Source: Aculops lycopersici (lineage: Eukaryota > Arthropoda > Arachnida > Trombidiformes > Eriophyidae). Taken from it: DNA of 64,000 nucleotides. The DNA lies in the NCBI GenBank assembly GCA_015350385.1, contig WNKI01000003.1, forward strand, positions 1 through 64,000. Direction: 5' to 3'. The notes below the pieces were generated by a model. It was given only the letters and a program-made list of their open reading frames with translations, did no database searches and was not told the origin of the DNA. The translations under genes and the position numbers were made by a program. Shown in pieces: positions 52,101-64,000 of the stretch (the stretch's first letter is position 1; each line of letters starts with the position of its first letter).

Positions 52101-55100
52101 ACTGGTTTAATGTCCTTTGTAGTCGGGGGTTAGTTTGGCTTGGCAAATGCATATCCCAAGAACAAGCCTCAGTGAGATTAAATGGAGAAAAAGACGCCAC
52201 TTTCAGAGTCGACTTTTGGACCCGCCCTCCGATGCCCTAGAAGTATATGGGATGAAAACCAAACACTAACCGAGCTAAGTTTGTTTGTGACTCCTTTCGC
52301 AGAGCTAAAATGAGAGTCGATTTTTGGCCATTTTATCGGAGTATAATGCTAATTAGATGCCTGGAGTTTGCTATTCTCCAGCTCGTGGTCGCGGTGGTTG
52401 TCGTTGGATGGGAAATTGATGCGAAACCACGAGTCTCGCACCACCAACTAGCAAACGTGCACCGCCTTGCCCTCTTTTTGTATTGCTCCTGATGGTCGAC
52501 ATACCAACGATTCGCTTCCGGAATTCTGATGATCACATCAGTTCGCTCCAGTTTACTTTGCTTTACTTCAACGGCGAGCAAGTGGGCAACCGGCTAGTGG
52601 TTAAAGAGGAAACCGAAACAATCAGCGCCAATGGCCGCTGCAGCTGGTGGGGGGGGGGGAGAGATTTTTGTTGAAAGAGTCAAGTCAAGATTAGCCTTTC
52701 TATGCCTCAAATGGGCCACATTAACGCAGCTCGTCGGCCGCTGATTGGGTCATTGGGGGTTTCGCGTGCTAATTCGTTTACAGGGAGAAGAGAGGAAACT
52801 TTAAAAGAGCAGCTGGCTCGGGCCGACCGAGTTGGTCAGCTGCTCTTCTGTGGCTCACAAGTTTCGCTCGCTTGCTCATCGCTGGCAAGCTACTTTGGCG
52901 AGCTTGCTAGCGATGCTTCATCGGGCAGCTAGCCATCTGCCAGGTAGAGCGAATCTTTTCACCCACACCCATAGATCATCATCATCATCATCATCACCGT
53001 GGCGGTCGTCATCACCTACACCACGATTGCAAGCATCGAGGGATTTCAACGTGTTTTCTACACGTAGATACTCGTCCTCAAGTAGTGAGTTTAGTCGCCT
53101 GTCGCCGTCCACGGTCATTATTCTCTTTAAACTCTCGCCTCGTCGTCTTATTTGTTTGAGTTTCTATCTGCCCAATTGAAGCTGGCTGCTTCCAGGGAGC
53201 TACTAGCATTAGAGAGGAGAGAGAGAGAGAGAGAGGAAACTCCGCCTCATGAGCCCAGAGGCGCAACAAAGTGAGCGGAAGTCGCATCCTCGAGACGGAG
53301 AGGAGTATCATTATATCGAGAGCGCGCGCTTCCGGTCGGTGGTTGGTGTGGCTCGTTGCGTCATATTGTCTGCGAACACGAGTTTACCTGAACAGCGCTG
53401 ATTTTGCGCCAGGCGCCCGTTTCCGTCTTGCGCGCTTGACTGGCTAGCCGCGCTTGCTGGCGGTCTGGCGTCTCGGCTCAAGTTGGAACGTTAAACTAAC
53501 TTAGCAAATTCAATTGTTTTCCGCAAGAGAGTGTTACACAACTAACGCGTTGAGCAACACACCGGCTGACTTACGAGGACTTAGGTCGAAATTTCAGCTA
53601 TCGAAAGTGCAAACTATAAGATCCGATTCCATTGCGCTAAACACGAGAGCAACTCTCTCTCTTCCACATTCTTTGCTGCATTAAACAAGCCACCTGATTG
53701 AGAGGCAGCGGCCACAGTGGCTGTGGTGGCCCATATTTTAGCTACGTGCCTTATGAGATAAGTCTAAGCGATAGTTGGATTGTCGAGACGCCAGTTACTT
53801 GGATACCATGATTTTGGCCGCTTGTTGCGGTCTGAAAGTTTGCTCTTTGGTGTCTCGTCGTCTCGTTGTTGCGCGTTGGAGACTCGATGCTGTAGCAACG
53901 CTCCAGCATCGAGAGAGTAAGAAAGTGACTGGAAGTGTGCGACGTGATTAGATAATATCCGGCTCGCCGTTGTCTCACTCACCCGCTCACCTTCTCATTC
54001 TCATTCTCGCTCCGTGGTTCATCGAGCCACACCACGAAAAGGGTTCTACGGATTCGCTTTAACCAGCTAGACGACGCTTTGAACTAGCCCGGCCAATCCA
54101 ACTTAAATGATGGATGAGTTCCAGAGACGACATCTCATAGCCGATGGCGAGCGGACTAAAAGGAGCGGCGTCATCCTTGTCACTTCTGAAGCAACCAGCG
54201 CAAACTAACGCGCAATGAGATGAGCTAACAACGCGTCCGAGATGACAACCAAGACGAGGACCACAGCAACAGCGACAACAACAACAACCACGATGTTGAT
54301 GATGATGAAACTAACGGTTAGATTTGAGAGGCAGAAAATCGTTCTCAAATCCGTTGAAGCTCGTTATTATTATTATTATTATGTTATCTTGCGACACGAG
54401 AGTTTATCGAAAATTTCAAGCCAATTTTGGGGCCACAAACTTTGTCGTTGCTCCGTGGACTTGAGACGTGATTGTGCAGCGTGTTAGTTGGCAACCAAAA
54501 CTAAAAGTGACTTGTAGTGCCGTTAGTTGAGTTTAGTTTCAGTATTTCGCACACAGCCACACAAGGCGCACAGGTAACTGCGACAGGAAGTGAAAGTTAC
54601 CAGTGTGTTTGAGAGCTAGAGAGCGAGTGAGGGAAAGCGCGTGGCGTTACCAGACGACAAAGCAAAATTTTCCTCCTTCCTCGCCTCTTGCTTCGTGTGC
54701 ACAAGTATCAGAATCAAAATCGGAGATTAGAATTAAACTCAAATCACGCCCTCTCTCTATGAAGTCGAATGACAAGAGGCGTGATTGAAAGCCTATCAAG
54801 CGAGAGGAGAAACTTTGCTTGGAAGCAGGTGGTTTTGCGACTCTCTAGTTACATGAGAGCGCGACGTTTAGCTACTTGAAAGAGGCGCTTTTCCTAGCCA
54901 GTTGTTGTGTATAACTAGTCCAAACACAAACACAATCGCAGCTTGTACAAATCAGACATTTGACTACTACTTTGCGCGCATCTAACAGCGCGCTTCCGGT
55001 TCTAGCTCTAGCTCTGGTTTTGGCTTTTCCCTTCTCGCTTTTCTCCTTGTAAAAGCAAAAGCGAAAGCGAAAGGGAACGGCAATGACTTCGACCACCAAA

Positions 55101-55718
55101 CCACGACAAACCACCGCAGATCGTCGGCCAGACGCTTGAAATAAAGCCAAGAGAAATGGGATTTCCAGCGAGCTTTTGGCAGAAAATGCAACCAGCGCTT
55201 TGCCAAGTTAAGTTGGTGGTTATTGTTGTTGCTGTTGTTGTTGTTGTAGTGCGAATGAGCAGCGACAAGGATGATTGTTGTTGTTGTAGTGGTTGCTGCT
55301 GTTGCCGTCACCGTTGATGTCGTCATCGTCAAAGTAGTTCACTCACTCGGGTAGTTTGTTTTATCGCCCACTCGGATCTCTACGCCGCACAAAACTCCTT
55401 CCGTTTGGTGGTAGTTTTGGTTTTATCCTGGGTCCAAGTCAAAAGAGACACACAGCGAGCCATGCTCTGACAGTTACCCGCTTGGCCTCGACTCACTCTC
55501 TCTCTCTCGCCACTAGATGCTCGTTTCCATATTAAGGGTCCCTTCTAGTCACTTGCACTATCCAACTCCAACTTTTACCAAGGAGCCAGAGGCAACCGCA
55601 AAGTTTGTTTGGCAGACTGGTGGAATTTGTCACCAACACTAAACGTCGTGGTCGTCGCTGATGCTCCACTGCATGTCTGCCTCTCATGTTAGCTCGCCAT
55701 GTTTGTGTTCACCACGAT

Positions 55719-55756
<38 letters not shown>

Positions 55757-58700
55757 TCGTTTCGTGATCTAAACTGCAACTCGGACTTTGGAAGGCTGAA
55801 AAAATGCGCACTTTGCTTAGTTGGAGCCAATAAATTATGGCCACTGAGAGTCACTTTTGGTCCAACGCGACATTTTCCGTCTCTCCTCTTTTTGCCGGCT
55901 AAACTCTCGCGCTTCTGCTCGGCAAAAGTAGAAAACTAGCTGGCCGCTGGAAAAGAGAGCAAAGAGTTGTTGTCATTCTAGTTCGAGCTCTCGTTGTCCC
56001 CTTCCGCGTCATTTGAGATTCCCTTTCTCTCTTTATCACATTGCGCACTACATTGCCCTAAACCCGAACCGCCCACAATTCCCACTGTCTCACTCACTCT
56101 CACAGTCGGCCAAATTATCTCTCCTCTCTTTGGTGGACTAGCCGCCACTTTGGTCCACTTCCACTTCCGCTTCAGCATTTGCCCACCTCGATGGCCAATG
56201 ACAACACGATCATCAAGTTGCTGACGACTCAACAAACCGAACCACCTGTCTTGTCTTATAGCTCAAGTCCATCTATCTATCGAGCGGCTAACATGTTGCA
56301 TACTCATCGGCAACCACCACCACTACCACCTCTGCCACTAAAATTACTCGATTGATTACCTGTCTCAATCAAAACTAAATCTTACAACAACAAAAAAACA
56401 ATTTGAGGCCCCAGCGGCCCAAGTTATTTTCCTTGACTCACTTCCTTCTCTCCAACTCTCTTTCCCACTTTCCCAATTTGAACAACACGTGGTTCGAGCG
56501 GATCTCCATGATAGCCATTCTCATAAACTGCATCACACTCGGCTCCTATCAGCCATGTTACGATACCAAGTGCGAGTCGAACAGGCAAGTTATCATTGGC
56601 ATTCTAGGTGGGTAATTTGTGATGGAAAATAATCAACTAATCAGAATACAATAATATAATTACAGGTGCCAGTGGCTCAAGACCTTCGATCACGTCATCT
56701 TCTTCTTCTTCTTCATGGAGATGCTAATCAAGATGATCGCTATGGGCGTCTCCAATAAGCCGCACGCCTACCTGACCGACACATGGAATAGGCTCGACTG
56801 CTTGATTGTGTTTGCCGGCGGATTGGAGTATGTTTTAGATGTTGGAAATGTCAATTTCACCGCCATTAGAACAGTTCGAGTTCTAAGACCACTGAGAGCA
56901 ATCAACAGGATTCCAAGCATGCGAATCTTGGTCACTTTATTACTTGATACACTGCCCATGTTAGGCAACGTCCTCCTTCTCTGCTTCTTTGTCTTCTTTA
57001 TATTTGGCATCATTGGCGTTCAACTCTGGTCCGGACTATTGAGGCAACGCTGCTACCTAGCAATTCCCGCCAACATGACCAAGCCCAGCTATGTGCCGAT
57101 CTATTATCGTTTGCCAAATAGTGATAAGGAGTATCTATGCAGCACGCCCAAGGACAACGGTTTGCATCGTTGCTCCGACTTGCCGCCATTAAAGTCCACT
57201 GATTTGTCCACTCTATGCGAAAACTCTCTACCTCTCGACTGGCGTCCACCTGAGCCAAAGAGTTGGTTAAAGGTTGTACGAGGCAACGAGACCGTTTTGG
57301 AGCCAAAATATGAGGATCGATTCATCGACGGCGAGCTGGTTCCTTACGATTTGGTGCCCGGCGACGAGTCGAGTCCCTTTTTGGCCAAGCAATTGTCGCC
57401 TCTAATTGCGCAATCAGTCTTTCAGCCAGCCTTCGCGCCTCGCCAGCTGGACTCGTTGCCCTTGATGCGCCAACGGCGCCAAATTGAAATGGATCTTCAC
57501 TTGGTTGGCCAGGTGGATTACCTGCGAGGCCAGGGTGGTCACCTGAACCAGAGCAACGATTATAGCAGCCATCGCCAGGTAGGTCCTGAGGTGGTGGTGG
57601 TGGTGGTTGGCAAGCGTACTATTGCTAATGAGTCGGCGCGGCCAAATGGTCGCGCTCGCCATGTGCGCCGGCGGCGTCGCACCGGAAGCGGAAGTAGCGG
57701 GCCACAGCCAAGTGGCAGCGCGGGCAAGAGGAGACACTTGGACCCAAGGAGTCAGGATGAGGAGGATCCAATTATTGAGCCTAATGCAAATAGCGATCGA
57801 TTTGATGGTATTAGTGATGAGTTCACAAAGAGTGATAAATCGAGCCGGAGGTATGATGGTTTTATGAGGAAGAAGGCCAACAAGGGGGCATGTATAAATT
57901 GGAACAAATACTATACCGAATGTAAAGCGGGCGAGAATAATCCATTTCAAGGAACAATAAGCTTCGACAATGTTGGCATGGCTTGGACAACCATCTTTTT
58001 GGTCATCAGCCTAGAGGGTTGGTCTGATATTATGTATTTATTGCAAGATTCCTATTCATTCTGGATTTGGACTTATTTTGTGCTGCTCATTGTGATTGGC
58101 TCCTTTTTTATGATCAACTTGTGCCTCGTTGTTATTGCAACCCAATTTAGTGCCACCAAGAAGAGGGAAATGGAGCGCATGCGCCAGGAGAGGCTCAAGT
58201 TTTCCTCAAGCTCCACGTTGACCGTTACAAGCGAGTCAACAAATTGTTACACTGTCATCGTTAAGACGATTGCTAGATTCTTGCGTCGAGCTAGGATTAG
58301 TTTTGTCTCGCGCTTAAAGAGACGGAAGGCGGCCAAGTTAACGAGAATCAGGCAACAGCAGCAGCAGCAGAAGGAGTGTCGGCGAGCCTCGCAGTCGGAG
58401 CGCCAACCGGAAGTTGCTGGAGCCTCGACAGCAAACAGATCGGCTCAACTTCGTCGCACTTCCTGGCGCTCCAACTCCAAGAGTCTAGCGGCCACCGGAA
58501 GTGCATCAAATCCAACCACAACCACCTGTAGACCATTCAACGTTTCCGGTAACATGGAAAGCGCCACTGCCGCCTCCTCCACCTCCTCCTCGACTCAAGA
58601 TGAATTTGGCAAGACGATTAGACGCGCGGCTTCGGTTATGGTTAAACAACCGACGAGCGAGTTGTCGCAACGACGACAGGCGGCCAGTAAGAGATCTATT

Positions 58701-61700
58701 AGATTGGCTCACCTAAAAGAAACGACGGGGCGTAGCCAACAGCAGCAGGTAGTAGGAGGTGACTGGCAAATGCAGCAGCCAACGAGAAACTTGAGGGCCC
58801 TGCATTCGTCCGCTTCGCTCAGGTCTAATCACTATCATAATCAGCAGCAACATGATCAGTTTGATTTTGATCAAGACGAACTCGAGGTTACCTTTTGTCC
58901 AAAGTTTATCGCGCACAACGTTAGGCTCCAACAAATTAGAGATAATTTCAATAGGAATATCAAGCAATTAGTCGACCACAGGTACTTTCAGCGGATCATT
59001 CTATTGGCCATATTAATTAACGCCATCTCAATGGGCATCGAGTATCACAATCAACCTGAAACCTTGACCGAGGCCGTGGAAATTAGCAACATTGTTTTTA
59101 GTTGCTTATTTTTAATTGAGATGATCTTGAAATTAATCGCTCACGGACTTTATGATTACGTAATAGATGGTTTCAATTGCTTCGATGGCTGCGTAGTTAT
59201 CCTGAGCATCCTGGAATTGTTTGAATCCTCCTCCGGTTCCGGCTTATCCGTCCTAAGGACCTTTAGGTTGTTGCGTATACTAAAGTTGGTTAGATTTATG
59301 CCGGCACTTCGGCGTCAGCTTCTCATAATGTTGCGCACCCTAGATAATGTTGCTGTATTTTTCGCCCTTTTGGTGTTGTTTATATTTATATTTAGTATCT
59401 TGGGCATGAACCTATTTGGATGCAAATTTTGTGAGACTTTACCAGATGGAACCGAACGTTGTGATAGGAAAAACTTCAACTCTTTACTGTGGAGTTTAGT
59501 GACAGTATTTCAGATTTTAACCCAAGAGGATTGGAATGTAAGTAGTCTTATATGTTGAGCTTGAGGTTTTATGAAAAAACCTTGGCAAGTTGGTGGCCGG
59601 CGGAAGGAATGTATTTTATCAGATTGCGACTCGTGAAAACTGATCAATTTTCCCATTTCTCTTTGCACATCCATCAAAATCACTCATACTGCCGTATCAA
59701 CGAATCGATGGCCAAAACAAAAACAAAACCATATACCAATATTAACACTGATCTAACTACAAATAATAATATAAATAAACCAATACAATGGAAACGATTG
59801 AAACAACAACGACCATAACAAAAATCCTTAGGTCGTGCTGTTTAATGGAATGGAAAAAACGTCCCACTGGGCGGCCTTATATTTTGTTCTATTGATGACA
59901 TTCGGCAATTACGTGCTATTCAATTTGCTGGTCGCCATTTTGGTGGAGGGATTCTCGCAGGAAGTAAGTACACAATGTTCCTTCAGTTACTAGTTCAAGA
60001 AAGAAAGAGGAGGAAAAATTTTGAGCCGAAATTTTGAAGACATTCTAACCAAACGATTTCAATCCATTACTTGCTCCTTTTGTCTTATCATCATCACGCT
60101 TCCAACAATAAAACAAACAACACTTTACTTACTCTTAGGACGATTTCAAAGTTTCCTCCTCGTCGAGTTACACCACAGGTAATGCTGGCGCAACTTCGGG
60201 TGGCGGCGACAGTGGCAAGCCACTAGGCTGCTCGGCGGCGAGAGGCAACAATAGAGGAGCACCTAGCGTCGTGGTTGCCACTCAGTCGCTAGGCGCTGAT
60301 GGCCGATTGGCGCCTGCTGTTGGTCCAACAGCATCACTTCCGATGACAACAGCGGACTTACAGCGACAATTGAAGGGACTCGTGACGGCGGCCACGCCCT
60401 CCTCGATGTCAGCCCACCCTGAGTCCGTCGCCTCCACCGCCGCCGAGCAGCATGCAGGTCGGCGCATTCCTCAAACTGGAACCGGAAGCGAGCGTTTAGC
60501 GCTGACGAGAGAAAGTTATGCAAGAAATGGATGTAAATCATCGTCGCCGTTGTCCTCCTCCTCGCTGTCCTCATTGGCTGTCTCAAGTTTTGACAACGAT
60601 TACAACAACCAAACTGGTGACAGACAAAACTCGTCGACAGCCGGCGGGACTCTCAACGCCAAGCGAGCGGCTCGTTTGGGCCGAAACCGGAAGCGAGAAA
60701 CACAGGAAGCGATAGAGGAGCAAGTAGCGCATAAATCGTGCGACACCTCAAGTCTCACCAGCAAAGACGAGAACTACGACGACGGCGACGTCGACGGTGA
60801 CCACCGAAACCTAGAACACGCCGACTTTCCCTCTGGTGACAGTCTGCGGGATCGAGAGTGGGATGGTTCAAATATCAGCGAGCCTTCGGTTGGGTCGAGG
60901 AAACAAGTGGTAGTCGGCGCCACTTGTGGCGAACATTCTAATTCCACTAATGCACTTGCGCAATCAATAGAGTCAAGAGGCTCTAGTGTTAAAGTCATGC
61001 CAAAAGTGCAACCAAACCAAGACTTCATTAGACGAGATGTTTGCGAACTGGACCAGAGCGACTTTGAGCTCAAGTCTGGAGTTGGAGATGAGGACGTTTG
61101 CTTGAAAATGTCACACACATCAAACAATAACGATGGCGATAAATTGATGGTCGTTAGCGGTGGTGGCGGTGAAAATTCCAGCACCACTGGCGCATTTGGA
61201 GCGACGCTGGCCAGCAAAAGCGGAAGTAGAATTGAAACTGCAACTCGAGCTGTTGCTGCTGCTGCTGTAGCTAGAAACCAGGAGGCGGAAGAAGCTGCGG
61301 CTATGCAGCTGCAAACATTAACGCCAGCCACTTCGCCTGAGATGGTGGCCATCGATATGTCGTCCAAGTCTCAATTGGATGGTGTCGTTGGATTGTCAGC
61401 TTCCTCGATGGCAAATGCTGGTGCCGAGTCGGCTCAAAGAAACGGCAATCACATAACTCACGCCGCTTTGGCCAAGACCAACAGCGGTTCCAATTTGAGA
61501 CAGCAAAAGGCGTGGAATTATGGCCAGTTGGTGACGAGCATCATGGACCAACGGCATGCAATTGGCGCCTATGAGCAGCAGCAGTTGCATCAGCAAAACT
61601 ATCTTTATCAGCAGCAAGTCAATTGTGGGATAACAAATTCAACTGCTGCCAACTTGACTGAGCAACAGCAGCAGCAGCAACTCAATTCCCATTCCCAAAG

Positions 61701-64000
61701 TCTCACCTACTTTGGCTTTAAACGACCACCAAAGCGACTAGTCTACTTCTACGACATCAACGACGATGTCGACGAGGAGATTGACTTTTTAACCAACTCG
61801 CTCGAGACTAAATCCTATGCCACCTCGCTGTTGGGTCAACACGATCACTATTTGGATAACATTGCAAAATCTCAAGCAGCGGCTGCGAGATTGAAGGCGG
61901 CCAATAAGTTGCAAACTCAGTACAGGGTTAGCATGTACAAGGCCGAGAATGAGCCGCACATTCGGGCGCTCGCATTGGAGTCCTCATTTGCCGGCTCCGG
62001 AACTAATAATCCCGATTCGCCGCCTCAACCGCTACTAACGCTGCCATTAGAAATGGACACCGAGCCAGAGTTCTCCTCGCAACTTGATCCCAATTCGCCA
62101 CTTGACCAGTCCAACTTCCGGAAACGATCGAGCTCCCAACTTCCGGCCAGATCTCCGCTTCTAAGCGCAACTGCAAGCTTTTTAACTGGACATGGTATTC
62201 AGCATCAGCATAGCTCGGCTCCGCCAGATACTGCTCAGGCCGGCGGCCACCAAAGGAAGAGCATTGATCTCTACCTGACGCCACACTGGTCCTCGGTTCC
62301 CTCGCATTTGAATAGCACTAGTATTGCAATGATGCGCTTCTATCAAACAAGTCTCACCACCAACCTGCTCAACGGAAAGAGGGAACGAGCCTTGTTAAAC
62401 GAACGCGGCCATTACGACAAGGCGTGTTGCCGAGTGGATTACGGGGCATACGCCAAGGCGCTTGATGTGTTTGTGCCGAAAGATGGGTGCATTAGCAATT
62501 TGATTGACCTTAAAGCAGACCAAAGGCAAGAGGATCAGAGGGGTTCGCAATCACATAACAAAGATGTGAACGTTAATAATAGTAATGATAACAACAAGAC
62601 GACAAACAAAGAGGTCGACATCAACTTGGGCGTTATCTTTGAGCCATTCCGCATGTTTCCCAGTATTGCTGGCAACGTAATGGACCCACCAGGTAACAAA
62701 AGCTCCCGGCAGAATGTGTTCAACTTTGAGCGAGCCAATAGGGACCAACTAGAGGCTGAGGGGAGGGCAGCCAGTCGACGGACATTGGCCAACAGGTGGC
62801 AGAGGTCACTTTTGGTTTCGTTGGAAAATTACGCAATAGCCAAGGCCAAGTACGAGGAGCAACAGGCGGCCAGACGGAGACAGCGGGCACAAGAGATGAG
62901 TGCGATGGGCAATCTGAATAGGACAAGTCAAGCTATTCGTCGGGGTTCCGTGGTTGTGTTGAACAAATTGAAACTGTTACATAGCGGCGGTCAATCGCCA
63001 ACGCCCACATCAAACACGAGCCACGCCCACCAAACATCCCGTCAGTCGAGAATGCAACCAACGGCGGAGCCAACCGTAACACCCAGCGCCTCCAAGGACA
63101 ACCTGCGAGCCAACAAGTCGGTGGTACCTCGGTTATCGCTTACCAAGGCCGAATCTCTGGCAACCGGAAGTCCGGACTTGCAGCTCGATGGCCGACTGCA
63201 CCAGCAGCAGGAGGGAAGAGGTGAAGTTGCAATTCAAATGTCGAGCAACGAATCGCTAATCGATCCAAAGAGACTTTCGGTTTCCTCTGGACTCGACAAG
63301 TTTGTCGAGCATCATGGTGACCTGAGCATGAGCATTTGCGGTCAAGCTAGCCCAATGTCAACTTCGTCCTCTATCCAGATGAACCAAACGGCGGCGGGGC
63401 AGGTGCGCCACTCAATCGCAAATCTACCCGTAGGCCTATCCGTTGGACAACAGGTAGACAGTCAGTCGAATCAATCATCAGATGGTCGAATCAACTCACC
63501 CCGAAGCTCAATAATGGCAGCCGCCAAACGGTCGCAGCCGAGAGCAAGTTTAGTGGGATGGTTCACTCCGCGGAGTTTAACTGCAAGTGGCGACCAACTT
63601 GGCGCCGGATTTAGGAACTCGTGTTTCAGTCAAACGTCAAAGACAACTAGTGTATCGACAATCGAGAAGTGTAGCAAAATATTGCGTCCAAATCTCAGAA
63701 GGAGACGTAGTTTTTCCGGACCCTATGAGTGGCTCCAGCGTGAGGCGCACCGAAGACCAAACGACCTGATGCTGACACCTGTTAAGCGATTGGGCAATGT
63801 TAAGCGTAAATTCAAAAAGGTGAAGCCTCAAAAATCTTGCTCCTCCGATTATCACAGTTTGAACAACAGACGAGTCTATCGCCTTGACTCTCGCGGGTTC
63901 CAAACTAAACTCAAGGGTACCTTTTATGTGATAACAAACGATCCTCTTATTGGTAGTAGTGGCGGTGGAACCTTTGGCCAGCAGCAACAATTCCAAGCGC
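43129..64000 (+). CDS. T-type (Cav3) voltage-gated calcium channel alpha-1 subunit, 5' part
   Basis: Partial gene, five exons rebuilt: 43129-43982, 56489-56584, 56666-59537, 59832-59963 and 60139 to the window end (still open). All joins keep one frame of 2,605 codons. Exon 1 gives a His/Asn/Gln-rich N-terminus ending PYPLYAPITFFYLNQTARPRSWCLKIVSN, typical of Cav3. Exons 2-3 hold domain I: WFERISMIAILINC (S1), the S4 TVRVLRPLRAINRIPSMR, the pore SLEGWSDIM with its Glu, and S6 MINLCLVVIATQF. A gating-brake-like helix (KKREMERMRQERLKF) and the I-II linker follow. Domain II has S4 LRTFRLLRILKLVRFMP and pore TQEDWN. The two Glu fit the T-type EEDD filter. Exon 4 is domain II S6 (NYVLFNLLVAILVEGF). 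Exon 5 is all II-III linker, low-complexity, 1,287 codons and no domain III yet. Low-voltage-activated calcium entry at the plasma membrane is the family role. Domain I S5-pore loop is also enlarged. Confidence 0.93.
45088..45121. repeat. (CT)n microsatellite
   Basis: CT run with CTTT interruptions, inside the first Cav3 intron. Confidence 0.85.
55721..55755. repeat. (CT)n microsatellite
   Basis: Uninterrupted CT dinucleotides, about 17 units, in the first Cav3 intron about 730 bp before exon 2. Confidence 0.9.
56585..56665 (+). other. Second Cav3 intron, GC-AG type, 81 bp
   Basis: The exon 2 end AACAG is followed by GCAAGT, and the intron ends ATTACAG. This join gives ESNR-CQWLKTFDH, matching the SQRC...FDD spacing of other Cav3 channels. 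The nearby GTGGGT (from 56609) would add residues and break the frame with exon 3. Confidence 0.85.

Larger units (their letters stand above)
43983..56488 (+). other. First intron of the Cav3 gene (12.5 kb), candidate U12-type AT-AC
   Basis: The intron starts ATATCCTCT and ends AACAACAC. No GT donor or AG acceptor nearby restores the conserved SWCLKIVSN...WFERIS protein, while the AT-AC junction gives SNK-WFERIS in frame. A perfect U12 branch consensus, TTCCTTGAC, lies at 56429-56437, but 52 bases from the acceptor, which is longer than usual. The intron holds no recognisable nested gene. It contains (CT)n at about 45088-45110, (TTA)n at about 46045-46077, (TAA)n at about 48902-48920, (CAG)n and CAC runs at 51302-51350, (ATC)n at 52977-52997, (GA)n at 53216-53234 and (CT)n at 55721-55755. 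Many CTTCCGG/CCGGAAG words are spread through it. Confidence 0.75.

Noticed and set aside
47219..55332. Short frames in the first Cav3 intron as nested genes
   Set aside because: 60-116 codons, low complexity or microsatellite-derived, on both strands; none has a domain or signal peptide with a proper gene structure.
56403..56456. AC acceptor at 56456, 20 nt after the TTCCTTGAC motif, as an alternative end of the AT-AC intron
   Set aside because: The distance suits a U12 branch point better, but the frame does not fit the exon 1 end (phase 2), and it would add ten extra residues before WFERIS.
60774..61367. 197-codon minus-strand frame inside the Cav3 linker
   Set aside because: Antisense shadow of exon 5, Ser/Ala/Leu-rich, no signature, no start context.

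Overview
This is eukaryotic, animal nuclear DNA. It holds spliced genes with GT-AG introns, AATAAA polyadenylation signals, metazoan families (ELAV-like RNA-binding protein, POU homeodomain, RGS, T-type calcium channel, UDP-glucose dehydrogenase), Asn/Gln homopolymer tracts and many microsatellites. Most genes have no intron in the coding region, and the introns that occur are mostly 80-300 bp. A small-genome arthropod, possibly a mite, fits this best. That assignment is inference and weak. Several starts below were moved downstream from TTG or GTG to the first in-frame ATG.

Layout. 1-9.4 kb is compact: CTR9 (Paf1 complex) faces TYW5 (tRNA wybutosine hydroxylase) tail to tail. Then come an orphan helix-turn-helix protein, an unrecognised two-exon coiled-coil protein, a short stand-alone RRP12 N-terminal protein and a secreted-type RING-H2 protein. 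9.4-22.3 kb carries an ELAV-like protein, NDUFAF6, a Myb/trihelix protein, a two-exon four-helix membrane protein and a REEP5-type ER-shaping protein, with large gene-free gaps. 22.8-25.2 kb is a secreted low-complexity protein with a 51-bp tandem repeat. 25.2-29.1 kb is a GC-rich, repeat-rich, gene-free stretch upstream of a divergent POU homeodomain gene. 30.8-40.6 kb is compact again: a short RPAP3-like TPR protein, an ABCD1/2 peroxisomal transporter, a three-exon secreted protein, an RGS protein, TAF11 and UGDH.

43.1 kb to the window end is one gene, the 5' part of a T-type (Cav3) voltage-gated calcium channel. I rebuilt five exons. The first intron (12.5 kb) has no GT-AG solution that keeps the conserved protein, but it fits a minor-spliceosome AT-AC intron exactly. 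The second is a GC-AG intron. The II-III cytoplasmic linker is still open after 1,287 codons when the window ends, before domain III appears.

The genes are mostly housekeeping and do not form one pathway. The main points of interest are the AT-AC intron and giant linker of the Cav3 gene, a roughly 7-fold excess of CCGGAAG motifs limited to the Cav3 half of the window, two short stand-alone versions of normally large assembly factors (RRP12, RPAP3), a POU protein with altered DNA-contact residues, a signal-peptide RING protein, and a perfect 17-bp-arm palindrome. No CRISPR array, rRNA, tRNA or complete transposon was recognised.
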